IMG/VR virus record: IMGVR_UViG_3300024520_000471
Location: 1-24,930 of that record
Strand: one strand, 5' to 3'
DNA from: a virus
DNA: 24,930 bases
Positions 15,644 through 23,215 of the stretch are shown here, in pieces. Below the pieces are notes generated by a model that made no database searches, was not told the DNA's origin, and was given only the letters and a program-made list of their open reading frames with translations. Position 1 is the first letter of the stretch. The number at the start of each line of letters is the position of its first letter. The translations under genes were made by a program, and so were the position numbers.

Positions 15644-16066
15644 TTAGTGTTTTGACAAATTAAATGTAGGATCAAGGTCTTTTGGGTCTCTGACCCTCAT
15701 AATTACCTGATCATCAAATAAAAGTAATAGCTTAACATTCTGATAATATAGTTTAGTTCCTGCATGTTTACCATAACATACATAATCTCCTACACCACAC
15801 CAATCTCCATTGGGAAACTTTTCTAAATCTTTATAGGCCAGATCACCCAATGCAATTACCCTGCCTACAGTTGTAAGATAACTCATATCATCCTTGGTGG
15901 AATCAGGAATAAAGATACCACCCTTTGTTTTATTCTTTACCGATGCTGGTCTTACCAGAACATGAAATCCCGGCATCTCTGGAAGAGTTGTGGGATCACT
16001 TACTTCATCTTCAATGTCAATCCATTCATCGTTTTTTATTGCATTACCCATTTGTACCTGTCTCAT
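15644..16066 (-). CDS. GroES-like co-chaperonin (Cpn10 fold)
   Basis: 140 residues. Residues 31-125 follow the GroES pattern: PGFHVLVRP opening strand, KNKTKGGIFIPDSTKDD as the mobile loop with an IFIP contact in place of the host IVL, then TVGRVIALGD, VGDYVCYGKHAGTKLYYQNV and the closing LLLFDDQVIMRV. It carries an extra ~30 acidic residues at the N-terminus and a short C-terminal tail, as seen in phage-encoded co-chaperonins. It probably works with host GroEL to fold the capsid protein, playing the role of T4 gp31. It lies between portal and scaffold genes, with TAAATG coupling to the gene before it. Confidence 0.9.
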   Translation of the reverse strand: MRQVQMGNAIKNDEWIDIEDEVSDPTTLPEMPGFHVLVRPASVKNKTKGGIFIPDSTKDDMSYLTTVGRVIALGDLAYKDLEKFPNGDWCGVGDYVCYGKHAGTKLYYQNVKLLLLFDDQVIMRVRDPKDLDPTFNLSKH

Positions 16067-16255
16067 TTAATCCTCGTTATACATCCTTCTTTTAATAATT
16101 TCTGTTAAATTCGACCTTGCCCAATCTAAACCCTGTATAGAACCTACAAGTTGTCTATAATGAGGAAAGTCTTCAGCAAGACCATCACCCAGTGATGCTT
16201 TTAATCTTTCGATTTCATTGTTAAACTCTTGAACAACCTCATCCCAAATTTCCAT
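16067..16255 (-). CDS. Small helical hypothetical protein (62 aa)
   Basis: 62 residues: a charged helix (VVQEFNNEIERLKASLGDGL), a short DFPHYRQLVGSIQGLDWARS segment and a basic end (EIIKRRMYNED). The pattern of a helix followed by YRxLVGxIxGLDxA resembles very small proteins next to portal or GroES genes in aquatic phages. It could be a portal-associated assembly factor; this is only contextual. It directly abuts GroES (TAAATG). Confidence 0.65.
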   Translation of the reverse strand: MEIWDEVVQEFNNEIERLKASLGDGLAEDFPHYRQLVGSIQGLDWARSNLTEIIKRRMYNED

Positions 16256-16260
16256 TGGGA

Positions 16261-16440
16261 TTACAGTGAGGCTTTCCTAGTGCTTTTCTTTGGACTAGGC
16301 ATCTCATAAGAATCCTTATCCCATTCATTAAGGGAACTACGCATATTACGTGGACCCCAAACATCTTGTTTAAATGGATTACCAAAACCTTTGGAAGTAT
16401 CCTTCTCATGTTCTGGATAACCCTTACCCTTCTTCATCAT
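16261..16440 (-). CDS. Small basic hypothetical protein (59 aa)
   Basis: ATG 16440 overlaps the portal stop (TAATG), with GGAGAAG as ribosome site, and the frame ends with TAA at 16261, giving 59 residues. The protein is basic and polar (MMKKGKGYPEHEKDTSKGFG, QDVWGPRNMRSSLNEWDKD) and ends in PSPKKSTRKASL. I do not recognise a family. The overlap on one side and a five-base gap on the other support it as a gene. Confidence 0.65.
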   Translation of the reverse strand: MMKKGKGYPEHEKDTSKGFGNPFKQDVWGPRNMRSSLNEWDKDSYEMPSPKKSTRKASL

Positions 16441-18917
16441 TAGTCTTCTCCTTTTTTCATTTCTTCGATTGCCATGCGTGACAGTGTATTCAGTTTAGTA
16501 CTTTCTACGTCTTTATCATCTTTTAATTCTTCGACTTTAAGTTTACCAAGATTATTCAGTGCTGTCAACTCTTTTTTCGATTCTCTATCTGCTTCAGCCT
16601 TCTCACGTTTAAAGTTATCAGTGGCACCGGCTTCAATCATACTAAGTATCTGTTCATTTTCTTTAAGCTCAAGTTCTTTTGTTTTAAGTTCAAGCTCGGC
16701 AGCATCGACCATTGTATCAGACTGTAGCTTCTGCTGCTGTAGTTTAACCTTCTCCTGCTCAAGCATAACAAGTTGCTGCTCCGGTGAAGGCGGTGGTGGC
16801 TGTTGATTGGCTTGCATAACCTGTTGTGCAGCCTGTGCCATTGCCATTTCAACAATAGAAGACTGATCCTGTTGCTCTGGCGGAACCTGTTGTAGTACTT
16901 GAGATGTAACGCCAGACATCTGCTCCTGATACTTCAATACAGAATGTTCCTGTATATTAGATTCAAGTACAGGTTTAATCCTTTGCATAACAGGATTGGC
17001 ACCATTGGCAGGGTCTTGTAGATACATCATCTTAACCTGTATGTGGGCATCATGGTTCTGGCTTGGGAAAGCTGCAATGGGCAGACCCTTTGTAACAGCC
17101 ATGATATCAGATACAGGATCAAGCGGTTGTGGCTCGATCTTTGGTGGCAGTATCTGTTCTAGGTTAGGCATATTAGCAGCCCTGAGAATTGTTCTATTCA
17201 GTTCTTCAATGTTAAACATTCCCGGTGGGGATTGCTGTGCCATCTGCAATGCCATATTGGCAAGCATCATACGATGTGCGTTGCTGGGAATATTAGGATC
17301 AGAGACAGGAACAATATCTACACGCCCATCAAAGTCAGACTTAAAGATACTACGATCTTCAAATGGTACTTCGTATGGATATTCTTCTGGTAGATAATCA
17401 TAATCTATCTGTGCTAGGATTCTAAATTCATCCTTCTGTGACTTGTGTAATCTTTTATGGATTGCAGAGAAGAACTTACTGGAAGCCTCAAGCAATGCCA
17501 TTGTTGTACCCACGGGTCCATAGGAGGCAGCATCAGAGATAACTTGCTCAGTGCTATCCGCAAACTTCTGACCAGCAGCAGTTACGAACCCAAGCATCTG
17601 GAAGAGCGTTTGGGAAGGCTCTTTATAGGGCAGGGGAACAATTGCCCTAGACAAATCAATGCCAGTTGCTTCGACCTCCTTGAACTCGCCGGGGGCGATA
17701 GGATCGTTGTCTCCAACCATCCGCACTCCTTTGGCCTTAAATCCTCCGGGTAAATTGGCGAACTGTCCTGCGTCAATCAGGGAGCGCATCGCAGCAGTTG
17801 CCGACATGGTGAGATTACCAAGGAAATGGATAAGGCCCAATCCGTAGAAGCCAAAGCCCGGTACAAACCTGTAATGAACGAAGTGACTTCGTTTCTCTTT
17901 GTTTGAATCATCTTGCTTATAGTTTCTACGAATACTTAAAACTTCTCTTGACTGTTCTTCTACAGTCACAATATAAGGGCATGGTACACCCTCTTCTTCA
18001 ATATCAAGATAACAATGCTGTTCCAGTAATATATACTGTGGATCATTATCATATGATGGACTAATACCTAGAATATTATCTATCTTGGTGGCAAACCCCG
18101 AAGACGAAAGCTGAGATGGTGATGGCAGAGTAATATCTTTATAGACACCAGCCATCATATCCAGTTTTATATCCACCGGGCTTTTTCGTATTACATGTGT
18201 GTAGCGATCTGCATTCCTGAGATCACTTGCATAGTAAGATACATAGAACTGATCTATCGGTATAAATTCTGATACGGGCCGCTTCAATGTTGAACTATAG
18301 TAAATCTTCTTAAAGGCTGAACCTATCAATGGGAGATGAAAAAGCATCCTTTCAAATTCATCGAAGTATTCAGGCATCTGTTCTGTTAGCTGAAAGTTCA
18401 TAAAGTTCTGAACTCTGTTGGACTGCATCTCTTTCTCTGGTGTAGCTGCACCAAGTATCTGAGCCTTGACAGGACCAGTGGCGGGGAACAACTCACCTGA
18501 AGCTTTTGATTGGAACTTAACAGCCGATTCAATTAAGAGTGGATGTACAGCAGTACAGGCTCCCTGAAATGGTTCTGAACCTTCTTCCAGCTTTAGACCA
18601 AGCAGATCAAAGCCTCTCTCAAACATGGACTCCCATTCAGCACGGCTATCTTTATCTGCATTGAAGTTCTCAATTACATCAGTAGAAATACCCTGTAGAA
18701 CTTCTTCATCTAGGCACTCACAAAGATCACCATACCATTCACTGATTTCTTCTGAAGGTTCCATTATGGCTTCTTCTTCTGAAGAGAAGTCTACAATGAC
18801 ACCACCATCAGAAGGATCAATCTCAATAGACACATTGGATTGTTCTTCAGGGACCATTGCAATAACATTGGTCTCTGTCTCAGGAATCATATCAAAGGGA
18901 TTACGTTCTGTTGCCAT
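16440..18917 (-). CDS. P22-type portal protein
   Basis: 825 residues, matching the long podovirus portals. After an acidic N-terminus, the core shows typical sequences: RAEWESMFERGFDLLGLK, ACTAVHPLLIESAVKFQSKA, LPLIGSAFKKIYYSSTL, RNADRYTHVIRKSPVDIK, YGLGLIHFLGNLTMSATAAM, FADSTEQVISDAASYGPVG followed by TTMALLEASSKFFSAIHKRL. The last ~170 residues are Gln/Glu/Lys-rich coiled coil (EQEKVKLQQQKLQSD), compatible with the C-terminal barrel of P22 portals. It forms the dodecameric DNA gate at one capsid vertex and binds the terminase. TAATG overlaps couple it to the genes on both sides. Confidence 0.88.
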   Translation of the reverse strand: MATERNPFDMIPETETNVIAMVPEEQSNVSIEIDPSDGGVIVDFSSEEEAIMEPSEEISEWYGDLCECLDEEVLQGISTDVIENFNADKDSRAEWESMFERGFDLLGLKLEEGSEPFQGACTAVHPLLIESAVKFQSKASGELFPATGPVKAQILGAATPEKEMQSNRVQNFMNFQLTEQMPEYFDEFERMLFHLPLIGSAFKKIYYSSTLKRPVSEFIPIDQFYVSYYASDLRNADRYTHVIRKSPVDIKLDMMAGVYKDITLPSPSQLSSSGFATKIDNILGISPSYDNDPQYILLEQHCYLDIEEEGVPCPYIVTVEEQSREVLSIRRNYKQDDSNKEKRSHFVHYRFVPGFGFYGLGLIHFLGNLTMSATAAMRSLIDAGQFANLPGGFKAKGVRMVGDNDPIAPGEFKEVEATGIDLSRAIVPLPYKEPSQTLFQMLGFVTAAGQKFADSTEQVISDAASYGPVGTTMALLEASSKFFSAIHKRLHKSQKDEFRILAQIDYDYLPEEYPYEVPFEDRSIFKSDFDGRVDIVPVSDPNIPSNAHRMMLANMALQMAQQSPPGMFNIEELNRTILRAANMPNLEQILPPKIEPQPLDPVSDIMAVTKGLPIAAFPSQNHDAHIQVKMMYLQDPANGANPVMQRIKPVLESNIQEHSVLKYQEQMSGVTSQVLQQVPPEQQDQSSIVEMAMAQAAQQVMQANQQPPPPSPEQQLVMLEQEKVKLQQQKLQSDTMVDAAELELKTKELELKENEQILSMIEAGATDNFKREKAEADRESKKELTALNNLGKLKVEELKDDKDVESTKLNTLSRMAIEEMKKGED

Positions 18918-20590
18918 TATCTAAGGCCACTACCAAATGATGTAATGCCAAATGGTCTGGGGCTTTGCATACCGAATCCTTGTAGACCTTCATGTGTGGT
19001 CATTCCACCAGCCTGACGGCGCAGTACACGACCTATACCACCGCCATGTTTAAAGTCCCATGCGTCTGGCTCCTCATCCGGCCCCGGACCTCCTTCATCG
19101 TCATATGGGTCATCTGGTGTAACAGGAGGCTCTGGCTCTACTATAGGTGGCTCTGGCGGGGGAGGCGGGGGTTCGTTTCTTACTCCACCAAGCATACCAA
19201 TAATACCTTCATATGAACTGGAGTTTCTTGGTAATCCTAGAAGTGACGCTAGCTGTGCCATATTATATGGACTAACATTGCTGGCACCACCATAGTAATC
19301 TTCATTAAAAGTATTCAATGCACCTGATGCACCTCCTACATCAAATGGTAAATAATTTCCCATTGTCTCACGGGCCAATCCTTTTCTGTACTCAGCCAGT
19401 TCAAACGGGTCTGAACTAGTAGGAGGAGGAGCCATGGAAGGTGTATCCATTGGAACTGTGGGAACAGTATACTTGCTGGGCTGTCCTAATTTTTCAAGGT
19501 ACAGTTCCATTGCTGATTTTGTTTTTTCTTCTTCTTCTCCTACTTGCCCGCCTGTTGCAGCGGTTGTCATACCTCTGTTCCAATCTATATGTTCTGCCCA
19601 CTCCCGTTCTTGCCGATTTCGGTCCTCTTCTTCTCTTTGCTTTGCTACTTCCTCTGCCCAAGCCATTTCCTTTTGATCGGCCAGACTCAATGCAGCTAGA
19701 CTGTTTAATCCACCTAATGCGGCTCCAAGACTAGCATCATCTCTCCCTCTTGCACTTTGTGTTCGATCTTCATAACCTTCTACACGACCAAGTGTTGATT
19801 GAGGAGTACCACCCAGTGCAGTGCTGAAATCACCGGCTATACCTTTTAAAGAAGCCTCTATACCGGGGCCTATATCGAAATCCGGGTGGAGGGCGGGTGT
19901 ATGGTAACCAGCTAGATTCCTAGCTAGGCCGAAGGGGCTGAGATTCATAGCCGCAGTCGCCAAGCCCCCTATCCCGTAACCAATATTACCTACAATATCA
20001 CCAATTCCTTTACTTAGCTCTCCCCCAAAAGCTTTCCAAGCATCTGGTCCTTCATAACTCCATGTACCATCTGGACCCATTGAGACATTAACATCTAATC
20101 CTTTTTGATCCAAGTCTGCTTGAAATTCTGCAACCTCTCCTTTAGCTTCTGCCTTTTCTTGCCTGTCAACAGCCTCTTCATATCCGAGGGCATCTAGATC
20201 TTCCTCATCTAATAAACCTAAAGCCTCATAGTCTTCAATCCCAGATACTGATCTACCCTCTGCTTCTGCTACGGCTGCTGCATGTTCTGAAGCTGAACGG
20301 CCCCCTTCTCCGGTATCCGTTCGAGATTGTTGATCTGTAGCCGCTTGATCTGCTGCTGCCGCTGCTGCTGCCGCTGCTGCCTCTGCTTCTGCTGCTGCAT
20401 GAGAACCTTTGCCACCTATACCCTCATAGTCTTCAAAATCTTTATCTGATAATTCACCGCCATTAGTACCATCATTACCATCACCATCAAAGCAGCAATG
20501 AGTGCGTTCATATTCATTAAAGTAGTTTAGCCACGGCATATCCTTGGCAAAACCATCGTTCCACATTGGTTTTTTATATTCGTTTAACAT
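18917..20590 (-). CDS. Gly/Ala-rich structural protein of unknown role (557 aa)
   Basis: This 557-residue protein lies between the acyltransferase and portal genes. In order it has: a short N-terminus with a Cys pair (HCCFDGDGND); an Ala-rich stretch with nine consecutive Ala inside ~20 residues; an acidic helix region (DYEALGLLDEEDLDALGYEE); a Gly-rich, mildly hydrophobic region near 190-225 (ELSKGIGDIVGNIGYGIGG) that could touch membranes; a charged helix (AWAEEVAKQREEEDRNRQ); a Pro-rich acidic linker; and a C-terminus with KHGGGIGRVLRRQAGG, related to the Gly/basic tails of other proteins here. I do not recognise a family. An ejection or minor virion protein is the best guess. It overlaps the acyltransferase gene by 17 bases. 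Confidence 0.65.
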   Translation of the reverse strand: MLNEYKKPMWNDGFAKDMPWLNYFNEYERTHCCFDGDGNDGTNGGELSDKDFEDYEGIGGKGSHAAAEAEAAAAAAAAAADQAATDQQSRTDTGEGGRSASEHAAAVAEAEGRSVSGIEDYEALGLLDEEDLDALGYEEAVDRQEKAEAKGEVAEFQADLDQKGLDVNVSMGPDGTWSYEGPDAWKAFGGELSKGIGDIVGNIGYGIGGLATAAMNLSPFGLARNLAGYHTPALHPDFDIGPGIEASLKGIAGDFSTALGGTPQSTLGRVEGYEDRTQSARGRDDASLGAALGGLNSLAALSLADQKEMAWAEEVAKQREEEDRNRQEREWAEHIDWNRGMTTAATGGQVGEEEEKTKSAMELYLEKLGQPSKYTVPTVPMDTPSMAPPPTSSDPFELAEYRKGLARETMGNYLPFDVGGASGALNTFNEDYYGGASNVSPYNMAQLASLLGLPRNSSSYEGIIGMLGGVRNEPPPPPPEPPIVEPEPPVTPDDPYDDEGGPGPDEEPDAWDFKHGGGIGRVLRRQAGGMTTHEGLQGFGMQSPRPFGITSFGSGLR

Positions 20591-20993
20591 TGTTTATTCT
20601 ATTGCTCCCCGACCGTTTACTTCTATGAAAATTAACTTTATCTGGTAATCCTAATTCTTTTCTTAGATTATCCAATCTTTTAATTGCAATACGTGTACCA
20701 CCAAAAGGACATATCACATCTATCAACCAAAGGTTATCTCCACTATTCCAATCTTCTGGTTGAATCTTTCTTGTCTTGTTTTTATAACCTTCTTCAGCTT
20801 CTTCTGGTAACATTGCCCAACTTGCATAACAGAGTGGAACTTCTTTATCTGCATATATTCTGTATTGGTTTAACTTTAGTGGTGGTATAACCAATCTCTG
20901 TATATCTTTTATAGTCCAAGTCTCATGCTTGTCAGACAATGATAATATAAATAATACCTTTTCTAAATCACTTTGATAACCTTGCTGTAACAA
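20574..20993 (-). CDS. HlyC-type toxin-activating lysine acyltransferase homologue
   Basis: 139 residues with the full HlyC/CyaC pattern: SLSDKHETW with the catalytic His at 23, PPLKLNQYRIY, VPLCYASWAMLPEEAE, KIQPEDWNSGDNLWLIDVI with the catalytic Asp at 92, then CPFGGT. Position numbers of His and Asp equal those of E. coli HlyC. Known members move a fatty acyl group from acyl-carrier protein to internal lysines of RTX toxins in the cytoplasm. No RTX toxin is visible here, so the substrate is probably a phage protein. The start is TTG 20993, with AAGG nine bases upstream; no ATG is available before the catalytic His, and the frame overlaps the holin-like gene by 26 bases and the following gene by 17. 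Confidence 0.88.
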   Translation of the reverse strand: MLQQGYQSDLEKVLFILSLSDKHETWTIKDIQRLVIPPLKLNQYRIYADKEVPLCYASWAMLPEEAEEGYKNKTRKIQPEDWNSGDNLWLIDVICPFGGTRIAIKRLDNLRKELGLPDKVNFHRSKRSGSNRINNVKRI

Positions 20994-21261
20994 TCTCTTC
21001 TACCTTTGGCAGTAATCTAATACCACAGTATCCAATCATAAATGCCATGGCCGGTCCCCATGTCATATCCAAGGACCAATGTTTCATTATGGGCGGGATA
21101 AACCATTCTGCAGCTATCCACCCTACGATAATTGCTATAAGGATATCCTTTAAAGCAGTCCGGTCAAAATTCTTCTTTGTCAATACATTTGTAGCACCAC
21201 CTACGCCACTCGATAAAATACAACAAATCTTTGCACCCAGTGTTTGAATCAACCATTCCAT
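20968..21261 (-). CDS. Holin-like small membrane protein
   Basis: 97 residues. Two clear membrane helices lie at ~38-58 (KDILIAIIVGWIAAEWFIPP) and ~67-85 (TWGPAMAFMIGYCGIRLL); a weaker hydrophobic stretch at ~3-25 (WLIQTLGAKICCILSSGVGG) may be a third. Size, two to three helices, a short charged loop (TKKNFDRTALKD) and a charged end (KVEEIVTARLSK) fit phage holins. It follows its own promoter (21312-21346) with a GGGGGAG ribosome site and overlaps the acyltransferase gene. A holin role is inferred; no endolysin is present in the window. Confidence 0.7.
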   Translation of the reverse strand: MEWLIQTLGAKICCILSSGVGGATNVLTKKNFDRTALKDILIAIIVGWIAAEWFIPPIMKHWSLDMTWGPAMAFMIGYCGIRLLPKVEEIVTARLSK

Positions 21262-21311
21262 GACTGCTCCCCCTTAAACTGTAATCATATACTATCCATA
21301 ATTTTGCTATG

Positions 21312-21346
21312 TACTATTATACCATACTTTTTGCTTTAATGCAAAT
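21312..21346 (-). promoter_or_regulatory. Sigma70-like promoter before the holin-like gene
   Basis: TTGCAT (21339-21344) and TATAAT (21316-21321) on the minus strand, 17 bp apart. The 35-bp segment is identical to 15604-15638. It lies in the gap between the terminase stop (21367) and ATG 21261, leaving a leader of about 48 bases. Confidence 0.8.
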
Positions 21347-21366
21347 AGAATACCTAATTTATTTAT

Positions 21367-22911
21367 TTAGAATGTCCAATAAGTCTTTTTCTTCTCTCTT
21401 ACTTCATTATCATACTCTGGATCGTCTGGATGTGTGAGGTGCCAAGACTCCTTCATGTAATGTATGGCCATTGTCATGGCATCCACTTGGTCATCGTGGG
21501 CCGCATTGGGGAACCTTAGTAATTCTTCTATGAGTTCATCAGACCACTTCTTATTATTGGGTATCCACATTCTACCAGCTTCAATGATCGGAGAAGCCGC
21601 ATATACTCTGGATACCTTATCTCTATCTGGTGTATATTCCATGACAGGGAGACCACCTCTACGCATATCCTGTATCAAGGACTGTCCACTGGCCTTCTTC
21701 TCAATCATGCACACGTCTGGTCTGTGTTCACTATACAGCTTCTGTGCAAGTTTCCTTAGTTCGGGGTATTCAAACCTGCCTCTTATGTTTCCCAACAGGA
21801 TCAGGTTGGGTGTAAAGTCCTCTATACCATTACCATCCTGATTAAACATGGAGAATATACCCCATGTCTGTATTACACTGTAATCAGCCGTGGTTCGTGT
21901 GGAAAAAGCAGTATCATATGTCTGTATTATAAAATCACAGGTGGGTGGTTCCTCATCTTCCCAGTGTTGTAGCCATTTCTTCTTTATAATCCCACCTTCT
22001 TCCGGTGTGGGGTCTTGCATATACAGTGCGTTCCAGTATCTGCTGCCATTACTGGCCTTGATCTCGTTCTCGTCCATTCTCAGGACTTCATCGCTCTTCC
22101 ATTCGGGAAAGTAACTAGAGCCTACAGGTAAGTCAAGCAATTGCGCTGCTTCTTCGTCCACCCATGCAGGTATTCTAATTACTTCCCATGGGATTGTTTC
22201 AAACTCTCCCATATTCTCCTGTTGTTTCAGCAACCAGCCACAGAGATCATCATAATGGTAGCGTGTGTTGATTACCACGATGGCCCCATTGGGCATTATG
22301 CGGGTTCTAAGCCCTGCTGGATACCATTCCTTGATATATCTCCTGCCTGATGCGCTGATGGCATCGTCTTCAGACATAACATCATCCAGTATAGCTATAT
22401 GAGCACCCCGTCCAGCTATCTGAGACCTGACACCAGCAGCATAGTACGTACCATTCTGGTTTGTCTTCCATTTACCAGCAGCCCTGACATCGCTTCTGAG
22501 AGAGACTCCTTTAAATATCTTGGAAAACTCTTCAGTATTGACTATATCTCTTACAGACCTGCCAAAATCACTGGATAACTGGTCACTATGGGATACAGTC
22601 AGTATTTCATGTGTAGGATTCCTGCCAATATACCAAGCAGGAAAGAGTTTAGAGCAGATAACAGACTTGGAAGACCGTGGTGGAAGAAATACCATCAGCC
22701 GTTTTACTTCACCAGCCTCTAATTCCTTTAATTTATCTGATATAACTTCAATATGTCTACCCATTCTCCAATCGGAGACAAGCATAGGAGCTATTCTTCT
22801 TACAAATGTAAGAAAATCATCTCTGGATTCTTGATCTACTTTATTATCTAACAATCCTTTTAAGTTTATAAAGGGTTGTAGGTACTCATTAGTACTTTCT
22901 AGTAATTCCAT
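21367..22911 (-). CDS. terL: Terminase large subunit
   Basis: I choose ATG 22911 (514 residues); the frame also opens at TTG 22941, but that codon touches the promoter. In the longer numbering, the ATPase has a Walker A of the variant form LPPRSSKS (87-93), Walker B HIAILDD (to 187) and a coupling motif VVINTRYHYDD (222-232). The RNase-H-like nuclease follows with YDTAFS (D343), CMIEKKASG (E414) and HDDQVDAM (D484), all three acidic residues kept. It cuts concatemeric DNA and pumps it into the prohead through the portal. No small terminase gene is recognised in the window. It is the first gene of the late minus-strand block. Confidence 0.93.
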   Translation of the reverse strand: MELLESTNEYLQPFINLKGLLDNKVDQESRDDFLTFVRRIAPMLVSDWRMGRHIEVISDKLKELEAGEVKRLMVFLPPRSSKSVICSKLFPAWYIGRNPTHEILTVSHSDQLSSDFGRSVRDIVNTEEFSKIFKGVSLRSDVRAAGKWKTNQNGTYYAAGVRSQIAGRGAHIAILDDVMSEDDAISASGRRYIKEWYPAGLRTRIMPNGAIVVINTRYHYDDLCGWLLKQQENMGEFETIPWEVIRIPAWVDEEAAQLLDLPVGSSYFPEWKSDEVLRMDENEIKASNGSRYWNALYMQDPTPEEGGIIKKKWLQHWEDEEPPTCDFIIQTYDTAFSTRTTADYSVIQTWGIFSMFNQDGNGIEDFTPNLILLGNIRGRFEYPELRKLAQKLYSEHRPDVCMIEKKASGQSLIQDMRRGGLPVMEYTPDRDKVSRVYAASPIIEAGRMWIPNNKKWSDELIEELLRFPNAAHDDQVDAMTMAIHYMKESWHLTHPDDPEYDNEVREKKKTYWTF

Positions 22912-22917
22912 AGTACT

Positions 22918-22946
22918 ATTATACACTATAAAGTTCTCCAATGCAA
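22918..22946 (-). promoter_or_regulatory. Sigma70-like promoter at the terminase start
   Basis: TTGCAT (22941-22946) and TATAAT (22918-22923) on the minus strand with 17-bp spacing. Flanks match the other two copies in part (TTGCATT and TATAATAGTA). The predicted first transcribed base coincides with ATG 22911, so the mRNA may be leaderless. Confidence 0.75.
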
Positions 22947-22982
22947 CTATTAAAATAAAATAAATATAAATAAAATATATTG

Positions 22983-23004
22983 AAGTAACTTTAAAGTAAC
23001 TTTA
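22983..23004. repeat. Tandem 11-bp repeat AAGTAACTTTA
   Basis: Two perfect copies of AAGTAACTTTA stand head to tail in a very AT-rich stretch (about 22945-23080) between the two divergent transcription blocks. Each copy is close to palindromic. It may be an operator or part of an AT-rich origin-like region; this is positional inference. Confidence 0.6.
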
Positions 23005-23053
23005 TAGCCGTCGATTGGTTTTTGAAGATAAGTCCGTAATTTTTTAAAAATAT

Positions 23054-23080
23054 TTGGCAGTGCTGTTTTATATATATATG
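23054..23080 (+). promoter_or_regulatory. Possible plus-strand promoter for the noncoding RNA
   Basis: TTGGCA at 23054-23059 and TATATG at 23075-23080, 15 bp apart, lie just upstream of the structured region and point toward it. The spacing is short and the -10 is imperfect within a TA run, so this is only a candidate. Confidence 0.3.
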
Positions 23081-23106
23081 GGCGAGGCCAAATTTTTTCC
23101 CCGCCC
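23080..23106. other. GC-rich hairpin GGGCGAGG / CCCCGCCC
   Basis: A 7-bp stem with one A-C mismatch and an 11-base loop rich in T. It stands out in otherwise AT-rich DNA. On neither strand is it followed by a T-run, so a terminator call is weak; it may be the first helix of the plus-strand RNA or a replication structure. Confidence 0.5.
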
Positions 23107-23155
23107 CCTACATTGGTGATTGCCCAACAGTACCATATCGGAACTATTGAGTCCC

Positions 23156-23215
23156 CAATTGTTGATTGCCCAATTGTTTTGTAGTCAATTGTTTAGTTAT
23201 CCATTGTTTATCGTC
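23156..23215. repeat. Four 15-bp direct repeats with CAATTGTT core
   Basis: Repeats start at 23156, 23171, 23186 and 23201, exactly 15 bp apart. The first three begin CAATTGTT and the fourth CCATTGTT; the remaining seven bases vary. A related GATTGCCCAA occurs at 23118 and again at 23164. Such phased direct repeats resemble iterons or operator arrays; the exact role cannot be read from sequence. Confidence 0.7.

Noticed and set aside
23080-23106. GC-rich hairpin considered as a terminator
   Set aside because: Neither strand has a T-run after the stem; the T-run is in the loop.
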